Shown here: piece by piece, positions 15,572-24,021 of the stretch
Position numbering within the stretch: position 1 is the first letter of the stretch
How the letters are laid out: each line of letters starts with the position of its first letter
Assembly: GCF_009830285.1 (NCBI RefSeq)
Contig: NZ_WUQX01000002.1
Span: 1 to 49,487, forward strand
Direction: 5' to 3'
DNA length: 49,487 bases
From: Sporofaciens musculi
Lineage (GTDB): Bacteria; Bacillota; Clostridia; Lachnospirales; Lachnospiraceae
Notes under the pieces: model-generated
Database searches by the model: none
What the model was told of the DNA's origin: nothing
The model's input: only the letters and a program-made list of their open reading frames with translations
Program-made: the position numbers and the translations under genes

Positions 15572-16877
15572 GGAAGTCAAGGCCATGCTGGAAACCACCG
15601 AGAAAGGCGGCTTCCGCAACAGCATCCGCAACTGCCTGACCGTGTTCCAGTGCGACCCGCTCCTGTCCGGGGCGGTTGCCTATAACCTGCTGACCGACCG
15701 CACCGATATTTTAAAGCCCATCGGCTACAAAAAGACCCCAAACAGCCCCATGACCGACACGGACATGAAATATATCCGGCTGTATCTGGAAGAAACCTAC
15801 GGCCTGACAAGCGAAAAGAAGATACAGGACGCCGCCGACCTTGCCGCCAATGAGAACAGCTACCACCCTGTCCGGGAGTATTTAAACAGCCTGACATGGG
15901 ACGGAACCGGGCGGATACGCTCCTGCCTGCGGCATTTTTGGGAGCCGGTGAGGACGAGTACACCTACCAATCCCTGCGCCTGTTTTGTTGGGAGCCATCC
16001 ACCGGGCATTTTCCCCGGCTGTAAATTTGAAGTCATGCTCTGTCTGGTAGGCGGGCAGGGAGCCGGGAAGTCCACCTTCTTCCGTCTGCTGGCAGTCAAA
16101 GACGAGTGGTTTTCGGACGATTTGCGGAAGCTGGACGATGACAATGTATACCGGAAGCTGCAAGGTCACTGGATAATCGAAATGTCGGAGATGATTGCCA
16201 CCGCAAATGCAAAGAGCATAGAGGAAATCAAGTCATTTTTGAGCCGCCAGAAGGAAGTCTACAAGATACCCTACGAAACCCACCCGGCAGACCGCCCAAG
16301 GCAGTGCGTGTTCGGCGGCACATCCAACGCCCTTGACTTCCTGCCCCTTGACCGCTCCGGCAACCGCCGCTTTATCCCCATACAGGTATGCCCGGAACAG
16401 GCGGAAACGCACATTTTAGAGGACGAAGCCGCTTCCAGAGCCTATTTAAACCAGGTGTGGGCGGAAGCGATGGAGATTTACAAAAGCGGCAGATGGAAGC
16501 TGACATTCAGCCCGGAAATGGTGCGCTATCTAAAGGAACGCCAGCGGGACTTTATGCCGGAGGACACCAAGGCCGGGATGATTCAGGCTTTCCTTGACAG
16601 CTACCCCGGCGATACCGTCTGCTCCAAACAGCTTTACAAAGAAGCCCTGAACCACTCCTTTGACGAGCCGAAACAATGGGAAATCCGGGAAATCAACGAG
16701 ATAATGAACCAGTGCGTCACCGGCTGGAAGTATTTCTCCAACCCCCGGATGTTCGCCGGGTACGGCAGGCAGAAAGGATGGGAACGGGAAAAGCCGGCAA
16801 CGGACACTGGCAACGGGCGTGGAAAAACCCCGGAGGGATTTACGCCAGTGCCGGAGCAGATGGAGCTTCCCTTCTGA
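15483..16877 (+). CDS. VapE-family (virulence-associated E) helicase/ATPase
   Basis: A 464-residue protein of the VapE/phage-P4-like superfamily 3 helicase group. Walker A GGQGAGKST is at residues 190-198, then WIIEMSEMI (Walker B), then a sensor-like CVFGGTSN and the arginine-finger region DRSGNRRFIPI. Start: TTG at 15483. Between 15929 and 16015 the protein reads WEPVRTSTPTNPCACFVGSH, where the family has a GADEDEYTYQSLRLFLLGAI-like stretch. Restoring three single bases (two in T runs, one near 16009) recovers that sequence. The overall frame survives because three losses cancel, but about 30 residues are garbled as read. It pairs with the upstream CHC2 primase. Confidence 0.88.
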   Translation: MKDEWQNLPPQIRQEIANMADSAEPPRSVEEVKAMLETTEKGGFRNSIRNCLTVFQCDPLLSGAVAYNLLTDRTDILKPIGYKKTPNSPMTDTDMKYIRLYLEETYGLTSEKKIQDAADLAANENSYHPVREYLNSLTWDGTGRIRSCLRHFWEPVRTSTPTNPCACFVGSHPPGIFPGCKFEVMLCLVGGQGAGKSTFFRLLAVKDEWFSDDLRKLDDDNVYRKLQGHWIIEMSEMIATANAKSIEEIKSFLSRQKEVYKIPYETHPADRPRQCVFGGTSNALDFLPLDRSGNRRFIPIQVCPEQAETHILEDEAASRAYLNQVWAEAMEIYKSGRWKLTFSPEMVRYLKERQRDFMPEDTKAGMIQAFLDSYPGDTVCSKQLYKEALNHSFDEPKQWEIREINEIMNQCVTGWKYFSNPRMFAGYGRQKGWEREKPATDTGNGRGKTPEGFTPVPEQMELPF

Positions 16878-17133
16878 AAAACCGGCAAATAACAGCCCGT
16901 TGCATCACGTTGCACGTTGCTATCCCGTTGCCGGGCCGGTTGCCGGGGAAAATCCCGTAACTGTCGGCTTTTCTCCCCTTTAACAACCAAAGCAACAGAA
17001 AAATAAAAGAAAAAGTATAAAATAACCCAACCGCCAGACAAGGATTAGTTCCAAGGTTTTTTGAAGCCCGTTGCCGGACTTCGTTGCCGACCTTCCCTGT
17101 CTGGCTGTTTTCATGTATGGAGGACAACTGCCT
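16878..17133 (+). other. Intergenic region with repeated CGTTGC motifs
   Basis: No gene is seen. The motif (C)CGTTGC recurs within 16896-16947 (CCCGTTGC, ACGTTGC, ACGTTGC, CCCGTTGCC, CCGGTTGCC) and again at 17067-17091. It lies directly downstream of the primase/helicase pair, so an iteron-like origin is possible. The purine-rich centre (16990-17025) is poor in coding signals. Confidence 0.4.
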
Positions 17134-17331
17134 ATGGCGAAAAATAAAACAGAGATTCATGTCACCACAGTATTTGACGGCGAGCTGGACGCTACGGACG
17201 TTTTCGTGAGCCTTATCGCACAGAAACACAGCAGAAAAACAGATAAAGAATATCTTGCTAAACCACAAGAAATAGGGTATAATAAAGATGAGGTTCCAAG
17301 TGACCGTGTTCCGTCTGGATTGTGCGGGTAA
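17134..17331 (+). CDS. Small conserved protein upstream of the recombinase
   Basis: A 65-residue protein starts MAKNKTEIHVTTVFDGELDA, continues TDVFVSLIAQKHSRKT and ends SDRVPSGLCG. TGGAGGACA at 17118-17126 is the ribosome-binding site. It ends six bases before the recombinase reading frame. Similar small ORFs occupy this place in other elements of this type, analogous to TnpW, which is absent from this IME. It may take part in excision. No function is established. Confidence 0.65.
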   Translation: MAKNKTEIHVTTVFDGELDATDVFVSLIAQKHSRKTDKEYLAKPQEIGYNKDEVPSDRVPSGLCG

Positions 17332-17340
17332 ACGGTTATG

Positions 17341-19003
17341 ATGAACACAATGGAATATACAGGGATGGACACACTTCTTGCCGGGAGCTTCCGGGCAGCT
17401 ATCTATTGCAGGCTGTCCAAGGACGACGACCTTGACGGGACGAGTGCCAGTATCGAGAACCAGCGGGATATGCTGGAAAAGTTCTGCCAGAAGCAGGGAT
17501 GGGAGGTTACGGCAGTCTATCAGGACGACGGCTTCACCGGTTTGAACATGGAACGCCCCGACCTGAAACGGATGTTGAAAGCCATTGAGCGGAAACAGAT
17601 AAACCTTGTGATTACAAAGGATTTATCGAGGTTAGGACGGAACTACTTGCAGACCGGGCAGCTTATCGAGGACTTCTTCCCAAGAAACGGTGTGCGCTAC
17701 ATCGCCATGAATGACGGTATCGACACCATGCGGGACAACAACGACATTGCGCCCTTTAAAAATATCCTGAATGAGATGTACAGCAAGGATATTTCCAAGA
17801 AAGTCCATTCTTCCTATGTGCTGAAGGCGCAGAAAGGCCAGTTCACCGGCTGTATCGCCCCGTTTGGCTACAAGAAAGACCCGGAGGACAAGAACCACCT
17901 TCTCATTGACGGGGAAACCGCCCCGGTTGTCCGGCTGATTTTCGGATATGCGCTGGACGGCCACGGCCCCAACTACATCCGGCGCAGGCTGGAGGAAGAA
18001 AAGCACCCCTGCCCGACATGGTGGAACCGGAAGCGGGGACACCGGAACATCCGCACCAAATGGGAAAAGAAAGACCCGGAAAACGGGCGGTACGTCTGGG
18101 ACTTCTCCGTGATTAAGGAAATCCTGATGAACCCCGTCTACACCGGCGCAATCGCTTCCCAAAAGACCGAGTACCGCTTTAAAATCGGCACTATCCGGGA
18201 TAAGAAGCCGGAGGACTGGATTGTGGTGGAGGGGACGCATGAGCCGCTGGTGGACAAAAAGGACTTTGCGATTGTGCAGGAAAAACTGAAATCCCGCCAG
18301 CGACCGGGCAAATCCGGGGAAATCAACCTCTTTGCAGGGCTGATAAAATGTGGGGAGTGCGGAAAGGCTCTCACCATCCGCACCACGCATGAGAAGTTCC
18401 CGAAGCGGATTTTCTCCTGCAAGACCTACAATGCCTATGGGAAGCAGCACTGCACACAGCACCGGGTTGAGTTTGACACGCTCTATTCTCTTGTGCTGAA
18501 CAAAATCCGGGAGTGCGCCGCCGCTGCCCTGACCGACAGTGAAGCAGTAGCCGGACGGCTGACCGATACCTGCCAGGCCGAGACAGAAAGACCAGCGGGA
18601 AGCGATGGAGCGCACCCTTGCCAAAGACGAAGAACGGATTGAAGTGCTGGAAAAGATGGTATTGCGGCTCTATGAGGACATGGTAGCCGGACGAATCACA
18701 GAAGAAAACTTCAATCTCCTGCTGGAAAAGACACAGAAGGAACAGGCGGAATTAAAAGCCAAGGTTGAGAAAGGCCGGAAACGCCTTGCCGATGAAATCC
18801 GGCTTGCCGTGGACGCAAGGCAGTGGGTGGAATCCATACAGGAATACCGGGACATCACCGAGCTGGACGCTTCCATCCTGAACCGCCTGATTAAAGAAAT
18901 CGTTGTCCATGAAACCATAGACAGCGCGAAAACAAGACACATTTCTATCGAAATTCATTTTAATCTCAAACCCATACCGGAAGTGGAGCAGGTCACAGGC
19001 TGA
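17341..19003 (+). pseudogene. Large serine recombinase (TnpX/TndX type) of the nested element, one frameshift
   Basis: This enzyme excises and integrates the IME by serine-mediated double-strand exchange. The resolvase domain starts RAAIYCRLSKDDDLDGTSAS, with the nucleophile Ser26 counted from the ATG at 17341. It continues with VITKDLSRLGRNYLQTGQLI and a recombinase domain (GYKKDPEDKNHLLIDGETAP). The zinc-ribbon C..C/C..C (LIKCGECGKALTIRT ... IFSCKTY) and a long coiled coil follow. Near 18584 one extra A (GAGACAG for GAGCAG) shifts the frame. The coiled coil then continues from 18605 (MERTLAKDEERIEVLEKMVL) to 19003. Full length would be about 553 residues, normal for the family. It ends about 110 bases before the right junction. 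Confidence 0.85.
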
Positions 19004-19112
19004 CCGCTCCCCTGCTCCGGGGGATTCTTTAAAAACTCCATATATATTTCTTGACGTGCCGCCGCCCGCCAGAAAGCTGTATTGTTCCTACTAATTGGGG
19101 ATAACACAGCTT
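19004..19112 (+). other. Right end of the nested element
   Basis: This 109-base non-coding stretch includes a partial inverted repeat (TTGACGTGCCGCCGCCCGCC). Its last bases, CTAATTGGGGATAACACAGCTT, lie directly against the resumed Maff2 frame. The left end begins TTAATTAGATG, so CTAATT/TTAATTAG forms a weak terminal inverted similarity. Confidence 0.55.
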
Positions 19113-19116
19113 ATGG
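19113..19116 (+). other. Right attachment core (ATGG) of the nested element
   Basis: This is the second copy of the 4-bp core found at 5617-5620. The host reading frame resumes here. Confidence 0.75.
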
Positions 19117-19181
19117 CGGGCGGCGGCGTTGCCCTTATCGGCATGACCCTTGTACCGCTGCTTTCCGGCTTGTTCGGTTAA
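19113..19181 (+). pseudogene. maff2: Maff2-family protein, C-terminal half
   Basis: Twenty-two codons give MAGGGVALIGMTLVPLLSGL plus FG and a stop. This is the second hydrophobic helix of Maff2, missing from the gene at 5470. It begins at the shared ATGG core (19113-19116) just outside the IME's right end. The VirB6-like gene starts 19 bases later, the normal Maff2-VirB6 spacing. Excision of 5617-19112 would restore the gene. Confidence 0.9.
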
Positions 19182-19200
19182 GAAGCGCGGGTAAAGGCTT

Positions 19201-20070
19201 ATGCAGAGCATACTTGACGCGATTAACGAATGGATAAAGGAAATCCTCATAGGAGCCATAAACGGTAATCTGTCAACTATGTTCGGGGACGTAAACGAAA
19301 AAGTCGGCACTATCGCCGCAGAGGTAGGGCAGACCCCGCAAGGGTGGAACGCAAATATATTCTCCATGATACAGACCCTTAGTGAGAATGTAATCGTACC
19401 CATTGCGGGGCTTGTCATTACCTACGTCCTATGCTATGAGCTTATCAGCATGGTAACGGAAAAGAACAATATGCACGACGTTGACACTTCCATGTTCTTC
19501 AAGTGGGTGTTCAAGGCGTTTGTGGCAGTCTACCTTGTGACGCACACCTTTGACATCACTATGGCGGTGTTCGATATGGCGCAGCACGTTGTTTCCGGCG
19601 CGGCGGGGGTTATCGGCGGCAGCACAGAGATTGATGTTGCCGCCGCCCTTGCTTCCATGCAGGACGGGCTTGACGCTATGGAAATCCCCGAACTGCTCTT
19701 ACTTGTCATGGAAACAAGCCTTGTGAGCTTGTGCATGAAAATCATGTCCGTACTGATAACCGTTATCCTCTACGGAAGAATGATAGAGATTTACCTTTAC
19801 TGTTCGGTATCGCCTATCCCGTTTGCAACTATGACGAACCGGGAATGGGGGCAGATAGGAAACAACTACCTCAAATCCCTGTTCGCTATCGGTTTTCAAG
19901 GCTTCCTCATAATGATATGCGTCGGCATTTACGCCGTACTGGTGAACAACATGATAATAGCGGACAATCTGCACAGCGCGATATTCTCCCTTGCAGCCTA
20001 TACCGTTATCCTCTGTTTCTCCCTGTTCAAATCCGGCGCACTGGCGAAGTCGATATTCTCCGCGCATTAG
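19201..20070 (+). CDS. VirB6-like conjugation membrane protein
   Basis: This 289-residue polytopic membrane protein corresponds to the VirB6/TrbL-type inner-membrane component of the ICE mating channel. Hydrophobic segments include VIVPIAGLVITYVLCYELIS, VFKAFVAVYLVTHTFDITMA, IMSVLITVILYGRMIEIYLY, GFQGFLIMICVGIYAVLVNN and IFSLAAYTVILCFSLF. The loop CSVSPIPFATMTNREWGQIG is a typical family feature. It starts 19 bases after the Maff2 stop, in one transcription unit with Maff2, PrgI and VirB4. The frame is intact. It should work with the PrgI and VirB4 proteins at the membrane. Confidence 0.85.
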   Translation: MQSILDAINEWIKEILIGAINGNLSTMFGDVNEKVGTIAAEVGQTPQGWNANIFSMIQTLSENVIVPIAGLVITYVLCYELISMVTEKNNMHDVDTSMFFKWVFKAFVAVYLVTHTFDITMAVFDMAQHVVSGAAGVIGGSTEIDVAAALASMQDGLDAMEIPELLLLVMETSLVSLCMKIMSVLITVILYGRMIEIYLYCSVSPIPFATMTNREWGQIGNNYLKSLFAIGFQGFLIMICVGIYAVLVNNMIIADNLHSAIFSLAAYTVILCFSLFKSGALAKSIFSAH

Positions 20071-20076
20071 CGGCGT

Positions 20077-20135
20077 GTCAAGGATAGGGTGGAGATTTTC
20101 AGAGCGAAGCGGCGAAAATACGACCCGACCTTGAC
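20077..20135 (+). repeat. 59-bp hairpin repeat, copy B
   Basis: Same element as 761-822: outer arms GTCAAGG/CCTTGAC, inner arms ATTTTC/GAAAAT. It sits seven bases after the VirB6-like stop and before PrgI, so in this operon it would lie in the transcript and fold as an RNA hairpin. Confidence 0.7.
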
Positions 20136-20247
20136 GCGGATAACCCCCATAAAATACGGGCGGGCAAAGGGCATAAATTGACCTTTGCCTTGATTACCCT
20201 TATGGGAGATTACAGCAACACCAAACCCAGAGAAAGGAGGTTTTCAC

Positions 20248-20649
20248 TTGGCGTATGTACCCGTACCCAAAGATTTATCCAAAGTCAAGACAAAAGTAGC
20301 GTTCAACCTTACCAAACGGCAGATTGTATGTTTTGCGGCGGCTCTCCTGTTCGGCTTGCCGCTTTTCTTTCTGCTCAAAGACAGCACAGGCACAAGCCTT
20401 GCGTCTATGGCTATGATTGCCGTCATGCTGCCCTGTTTCCTGTTCGCCATGTATGAAAAGCATGGACAGCCCCTTGAAGTGGTGGTGAAGAACATAATTC
20501 AGACGAAATTCATAGCCCCCAAAGAACGACCATACAGGACAGACAACTTTTATTCCGTCTTAGAACGGCAGAGAAAACTTGAAAAGGAGGTATCAGCGAT
20601 TGCAAAAGGAAACACGAAGAAACAGCGCGGCGGGAAGCGCAAAGCCTAA
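20248..20649 (+). CDS. prgI: PrgI-family conjugation membrane protein
   Basis: This 133-residue protein matches the PrgI family, small two-helix membrane proteins (VirB3-like position) of Gram-positive type IV secretion. It starts with AYVPVPKDLSKVKTKVAFNL. Two adjacent hydrophobic helices follow (RQIVCFAAALLFGLPLFFLL and SLASMAMIAVMLPCFLFAMY), then the conserved QPLEVVVKNIIQTKFIAPKE and YRTDNFYSVLERQ, and a basic tail. The TTG at 20248 follows AAAGGAGGTTT, a strong ribosome-binding site. The 3' end overlaps the VirB4 start. Confidence 0.9.
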   Translation: MAYVPVPKDLSKVKTKVAFNLTKRQIVCFAAALLFGLPLFFLLKDSTGTSLASMAMIAVMLPCFLFAMYEKHGQPLEVVVKNIIQTKFIAPKERPYRTDNFYSVLERQRKLEKEVSAIAKGNTKKQRGGKRKA

Positions 20650-23034
20650 CCCGCCCCGCAAGCTCACCCGCGCCGAGAAAAAGCAGATTGCGGAAATCAT
20701 CAGACAGGCAAAGGGCGACGGAAAGCGCACACCGCGCAGCAGACAATCCCCTATATCCAGATGTACCCGGACGGTATCTGCAAGGTTACGGGACGGAAAT
20801 ATTCAAAGACCGTCGCCTTTGAAGATATTAACTATCAGCTTGCACAGGCAGACGACAAGACCGCCATTTTTGAGAACTGGTGCGACTTCCTAAACTACTT
20901 TGACGCTTCCGTTTCGGTGCAGCTCTCTTTCATCAATCAGGGGACGCAGCGGGGCGAAGCGGAAAAGCGGTCAATATCCCGGCACAGGAGGACGCTTTCA
21001 ATTCTATCCGAACAGAATACCGGGATATGCTGAAAAACCAGCTTGCAAAGGGCAACAACGGGCTTGTCAAAGCAAAATATATCACCTTTGCCATTGAAGC
21101 CGACAGTCTGGGCGCGGCGAAATCCCGCCTTGCCCGTATCGAAACGGACGTACTGAACAACTTTAAGCTCTTGGGCGTAGCTGCCCGCCCCATGACAGGC
21201 TATGAACGCCTTAAAATGCTGCATGGCATTTTCCACCCGGAGGGCGGGCAGTTTGCCTTTGATTTTTCATGGCTTGCCCCGTCCGGGCTTTCCACAAAGG
21301 ACTTTATCGCCCCGTCCTCTTTCCGTTTTGGCGAGGGGCGGTATTTCCGCATGGGGCGCAAAATCGGCGCGGTTTCATTCCTTGAAATCCTTGCGCCGGA
21401 ATTAAACGACCGTATCTTATCGGATATTCTGGACTTGAAACGGGCGTTATCGTCAATCTGCATATCCACAGTATCGACCAGACCGAAGCCATAAAGACAA
21501 TCAAGCGGAAAATCACCGACCTTGACAAAATGAAAATCGAGGAACAGAAAAAAGCGGTACGCAGCGGCTATGACATGGATATAATCCCGTCCGACCTTGC
21601 CACTTTCGGCAGCGAAGCGAAAAATCTCTTACAGGACTTGCAGAGCCGGAATGAAAGAATGTTCCTTTTGACGTTCCTTGTGGTGAACATGGCAGACACA
21701 AAAAGGAAACTGGAAAATGACGTGTTCGCGGCGGCGGGTATAGCACAGAAGAACAACTGCGCCTTAACCCGCCTTGACTACCAACAGGAAGCGGGGCTTA
21801 TGTCCTCTGTACCGCTTGGGGAGAACCTTATCCCCATTCAAAGGGGGCTTACCACGTCAAGCACCGCTATCTTTATCCCCTTTATCACACAGGAGCTTTT
21901 TCAATCTGGCGCGGCTTTATACTACGGCTTAAACGCCCTGTCTAACAACATGATACTCTGCGACCGCAAGCAGCTTAAAAACCCCAACGGCTTAATCTTG
22001 GGTACGCCGGGAAGCGGGAAATCCTTTGCAGCCAAACGGGAAATGACAAACGCTTTCCTCATTACAGACGACGACATAATTATCTGCGACCCGGAAGCAG
22101 AGTATTTTCCCTTGTGCAGCGGCTTGACGGGCAAGTGATACGCTTGTCGCCTACGGGCAAGGGCATTGACGGGAAACCCCAGTATGTAAACCCTATGGAT
22201 ATTAACCTTAATTACAGCGAGGACGACAGCCCCCTTGCGCTGAAATCCGACTTTATCCTCTCCCTCTGCGAGCTTGTCATAGGCGGCAAGGAGGGCTTGC
22301 AGCCCGTCGATAAGACCGTCATTGACCGCGCCGTTAGGAACGTGTACCGCCCTTTCCTTGCAGACCCCGCCCCGGAGAAAATGCCGATTTTGGGCGACCT
22401 CTACGACGAGCTTTTGAAGCAGCCGGAGCCGGAAGCGGCGCGTATCGCGGCGGCATTGGAGCTTTATGTTTCCGGGAGCCTTAACGTATTTAACCACCGT
22501 ACCAACGTGGAACTGAACAACCGCCTTGTCTGCTTTGACATCAAGCAGCTTGGGAAGCAGCTCAAAAAGTTAGGTATGCTCATTGTGCAGGACCAGGTAT
22601 GGAACCGCGTCACCGTCAACCGGGCAGAAAGGAAATCCACCCGGTATTTTATGGACGAATTTCATCTTCTCTTGAAAGAGGAACAGACCGCCGCCTATTC
22701 CGTTGAAATCTGGAAGCGTTTCCGTAAATGGGGCGGCATACCCACAGCCATTACGCAGAACGTCAAGGATTTGCTTGCTTCCCGCGAAGTGGAGAATATC
22801 TTTGAAAACTCTGATTTTGTCCTCATGCTCAATCAGGCGGCGGGCGACCGGGCTATCCTTGCAAAGCAGCTCAACATCTCCCCGCAGCAGATGAAATATG
22901 TCACCCACACCGAAGCGGGCGAGGGGCTTATCTTCTACGGGAACGTGGTGCTGCCCTTTGTAGACCGTTTCCCGAAAGACACCGAGCTTTACCGGGTAAT
23001 GACGACGAAGCCGGAGGAAGTGGGCGAAGCATGA
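20600..23034 (+). pseudogene. virB4: VirB4/TraE-type conjugation ATPase (four one-base losses)
   Basis: VirB4 powers assembly and DNA transfer of the mating channel. The pieces, in order, are the N-terminal PYIQMYPDGICKVTGRKYSK, then YITFAIEADSLGAAKSRLAR, FDFSWLAPSGLSTKDFIAPS, Walker A GTPGSGKSFAAKREM (about 22000), and Walker B YFMDEFHLLLKEEQTAAYSV (about 22650). The C-terminal SDFVLMLNQAAGDRAILAKQ leads to the stop at 23032-23034. Each break is one base short in a run or next to one: GGAAAAG near 20727, AAAAGGCGG near 20966, TTGGAAA near 21439 and TTTTCCCC near 22112. Restoring them gives one ~813-residue ATPase of normal size. The start is probably the TTG at 20600 inside prgI, which fits the usual overlap. 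Confidence 0.88.
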
Positions 23035-23986
23035 ACGGGCTGAAAACTGACACCATCATCAACCGGGACGCGCTCTATGCCTTGCGGGAGCTTCCAGAGG
23101 AAAGCGTACACTGTTGCGTCACAAGCCCGCCCTACTACGCACTTAGAGATTACGGGCTTGATATGCAGATTGGGAGGGAGGACACGCCGGAGCAGTACAT
23201 TGACAGGCTGACCGAGGTTTTCCGCGAGCTGCGCCGGGTACTGCGTTCTGACGGCACTTTCTGGCTGAATATCGCGGACACCTACTGCGGCACAGGGAAC
23301 AAGGGCTACCATGCAGACCCGAAGAACCCGAAAGGGAGGAACGGACAGCAGATTGCAAGAAACAACCGCGTTTCCGGCTGCAAACAAAAGGACTTAATCG
23401 GTATCCCTTGGCTTTTAGCTTTTGCCCTACGCGCTGACGGGTGGTATTTAAGGAGCGACATTATCTGGCAGAAAGAAAACCCCATGCCGGAGAGCGTGAA
23501 AGACCGCCCTACCCGCTGCTATGAACATATCTTTCTGCTTACGAAGTCAAAGAAATATTTCTATGACGCAGCCGCCATAGCCGAGCCGTTAGCCCCACAA
23601 CGGCGGCGCGGTACCGCACCGGGCGCAGCGCGGGACAGAAATATGCGGACGAAGTACCCGGACAGGGGAACGTACAGGGGCTTAACCGGGCGAGAAGCGG
23701 CAGCTACTACGACGAAGCCCTCATGCCGACCATGCGGAACAGGCGGGACGTGTGGCTTATCAATACCGTTCCCTACAAGGGCGGGCATTTCGCCGCGTTC
23801 CCGCCAAAACTTGCCGAAACCTGTATCAAGGCGGGCTGTCCGAAAGGCGGCGTTGTGCTTGACCCCTTTTTCGGCAGCGGCACGACGGGGGCAGCCGCAA
23901 AGCAGCTTGACAGGTATATAGGCATTGAGATAAACGCCGAGTATTGCGCCCTTGCAAGGGCGCGGATTGGAGGGACAGACACATAA
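23031..23986 (+). pseudogene. Site-specific DNA methyltransferase (N4/N6, beta-type), one frameshift
   Basis: The DNA methyltransferase has motif IV TSPPYYALRDYG near the N-terminus and the SAM-binding motif DPFFGSGTTGAAAKQL near the C-terminus. That order (IV before I) is typical of beta-class DNA amino-methyltransferases. WLLAFALRADGWYLRSDIIW lies between. The ATG at 23031 overlaps the VirB4 stop (ATGA). One base is lost near 23595, after IAEPLAP, and the frame resumes as SYYDEALMPTMRNRRDVWLI to the stop at 23986. Full length would be about 318 residues. No restriction enzyme is adjacent, so it probably protects transferred DNA. The recognition site is unknown. Confidence 0.85.
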
Positions 23987-24021
23987 AACAATATAAAGCG
24001 CGTGAAAAAGTCACGCAGAAA

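Larger units (their letters stand above)
5617..19112 (+). mobile_element. Nested integrative mobilizable element (~13.5 kb) inserted in maff2
   Basis: Both edges are fixed by the split Maff2 frame, with the shared core ATGG at 5617-5620 and 19113-19116. The contents make an IME: regulators at the left end, a small-protein module (DUF3847 and others), an oriT-like block, a MobA/MobL relaxase, a CHC2 primase, a VapE helicase, and a large serine recombinase at the right end reading out toward the junction. It has no mating-channel genes. The very short shared core fits large serine recombinases of the TnpX/TndX type. AT-rich patches (7245-8130, 11150-11940) mark foreign or decayed cargo. Confidence 0.88.

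Noticed and set aside
14921..15631. Minus-strand open frame of 236 codons opposite the CHC2 primase gene
   Set aside because: The plus strand shows a clear zinc finger and ribosome-binding site. The minus frame has neither motif nor signal.
16896..17091. CGTTGC repeats considered as a CRISPR-like array
   Set aside because: Units are 6-9 bp with irregular spacing and no spacers of constant length. No cas genes are present in the window.
17632..18624. Long minus-strand open frame (about 330 codons) opposite the nested element's serine recombinase
   Set aside because: It mirrors the codon structure of the recombinase gene, has no ribosome-binding site and shows no family motif. It is an antisense shadow of a GC-rich gene.
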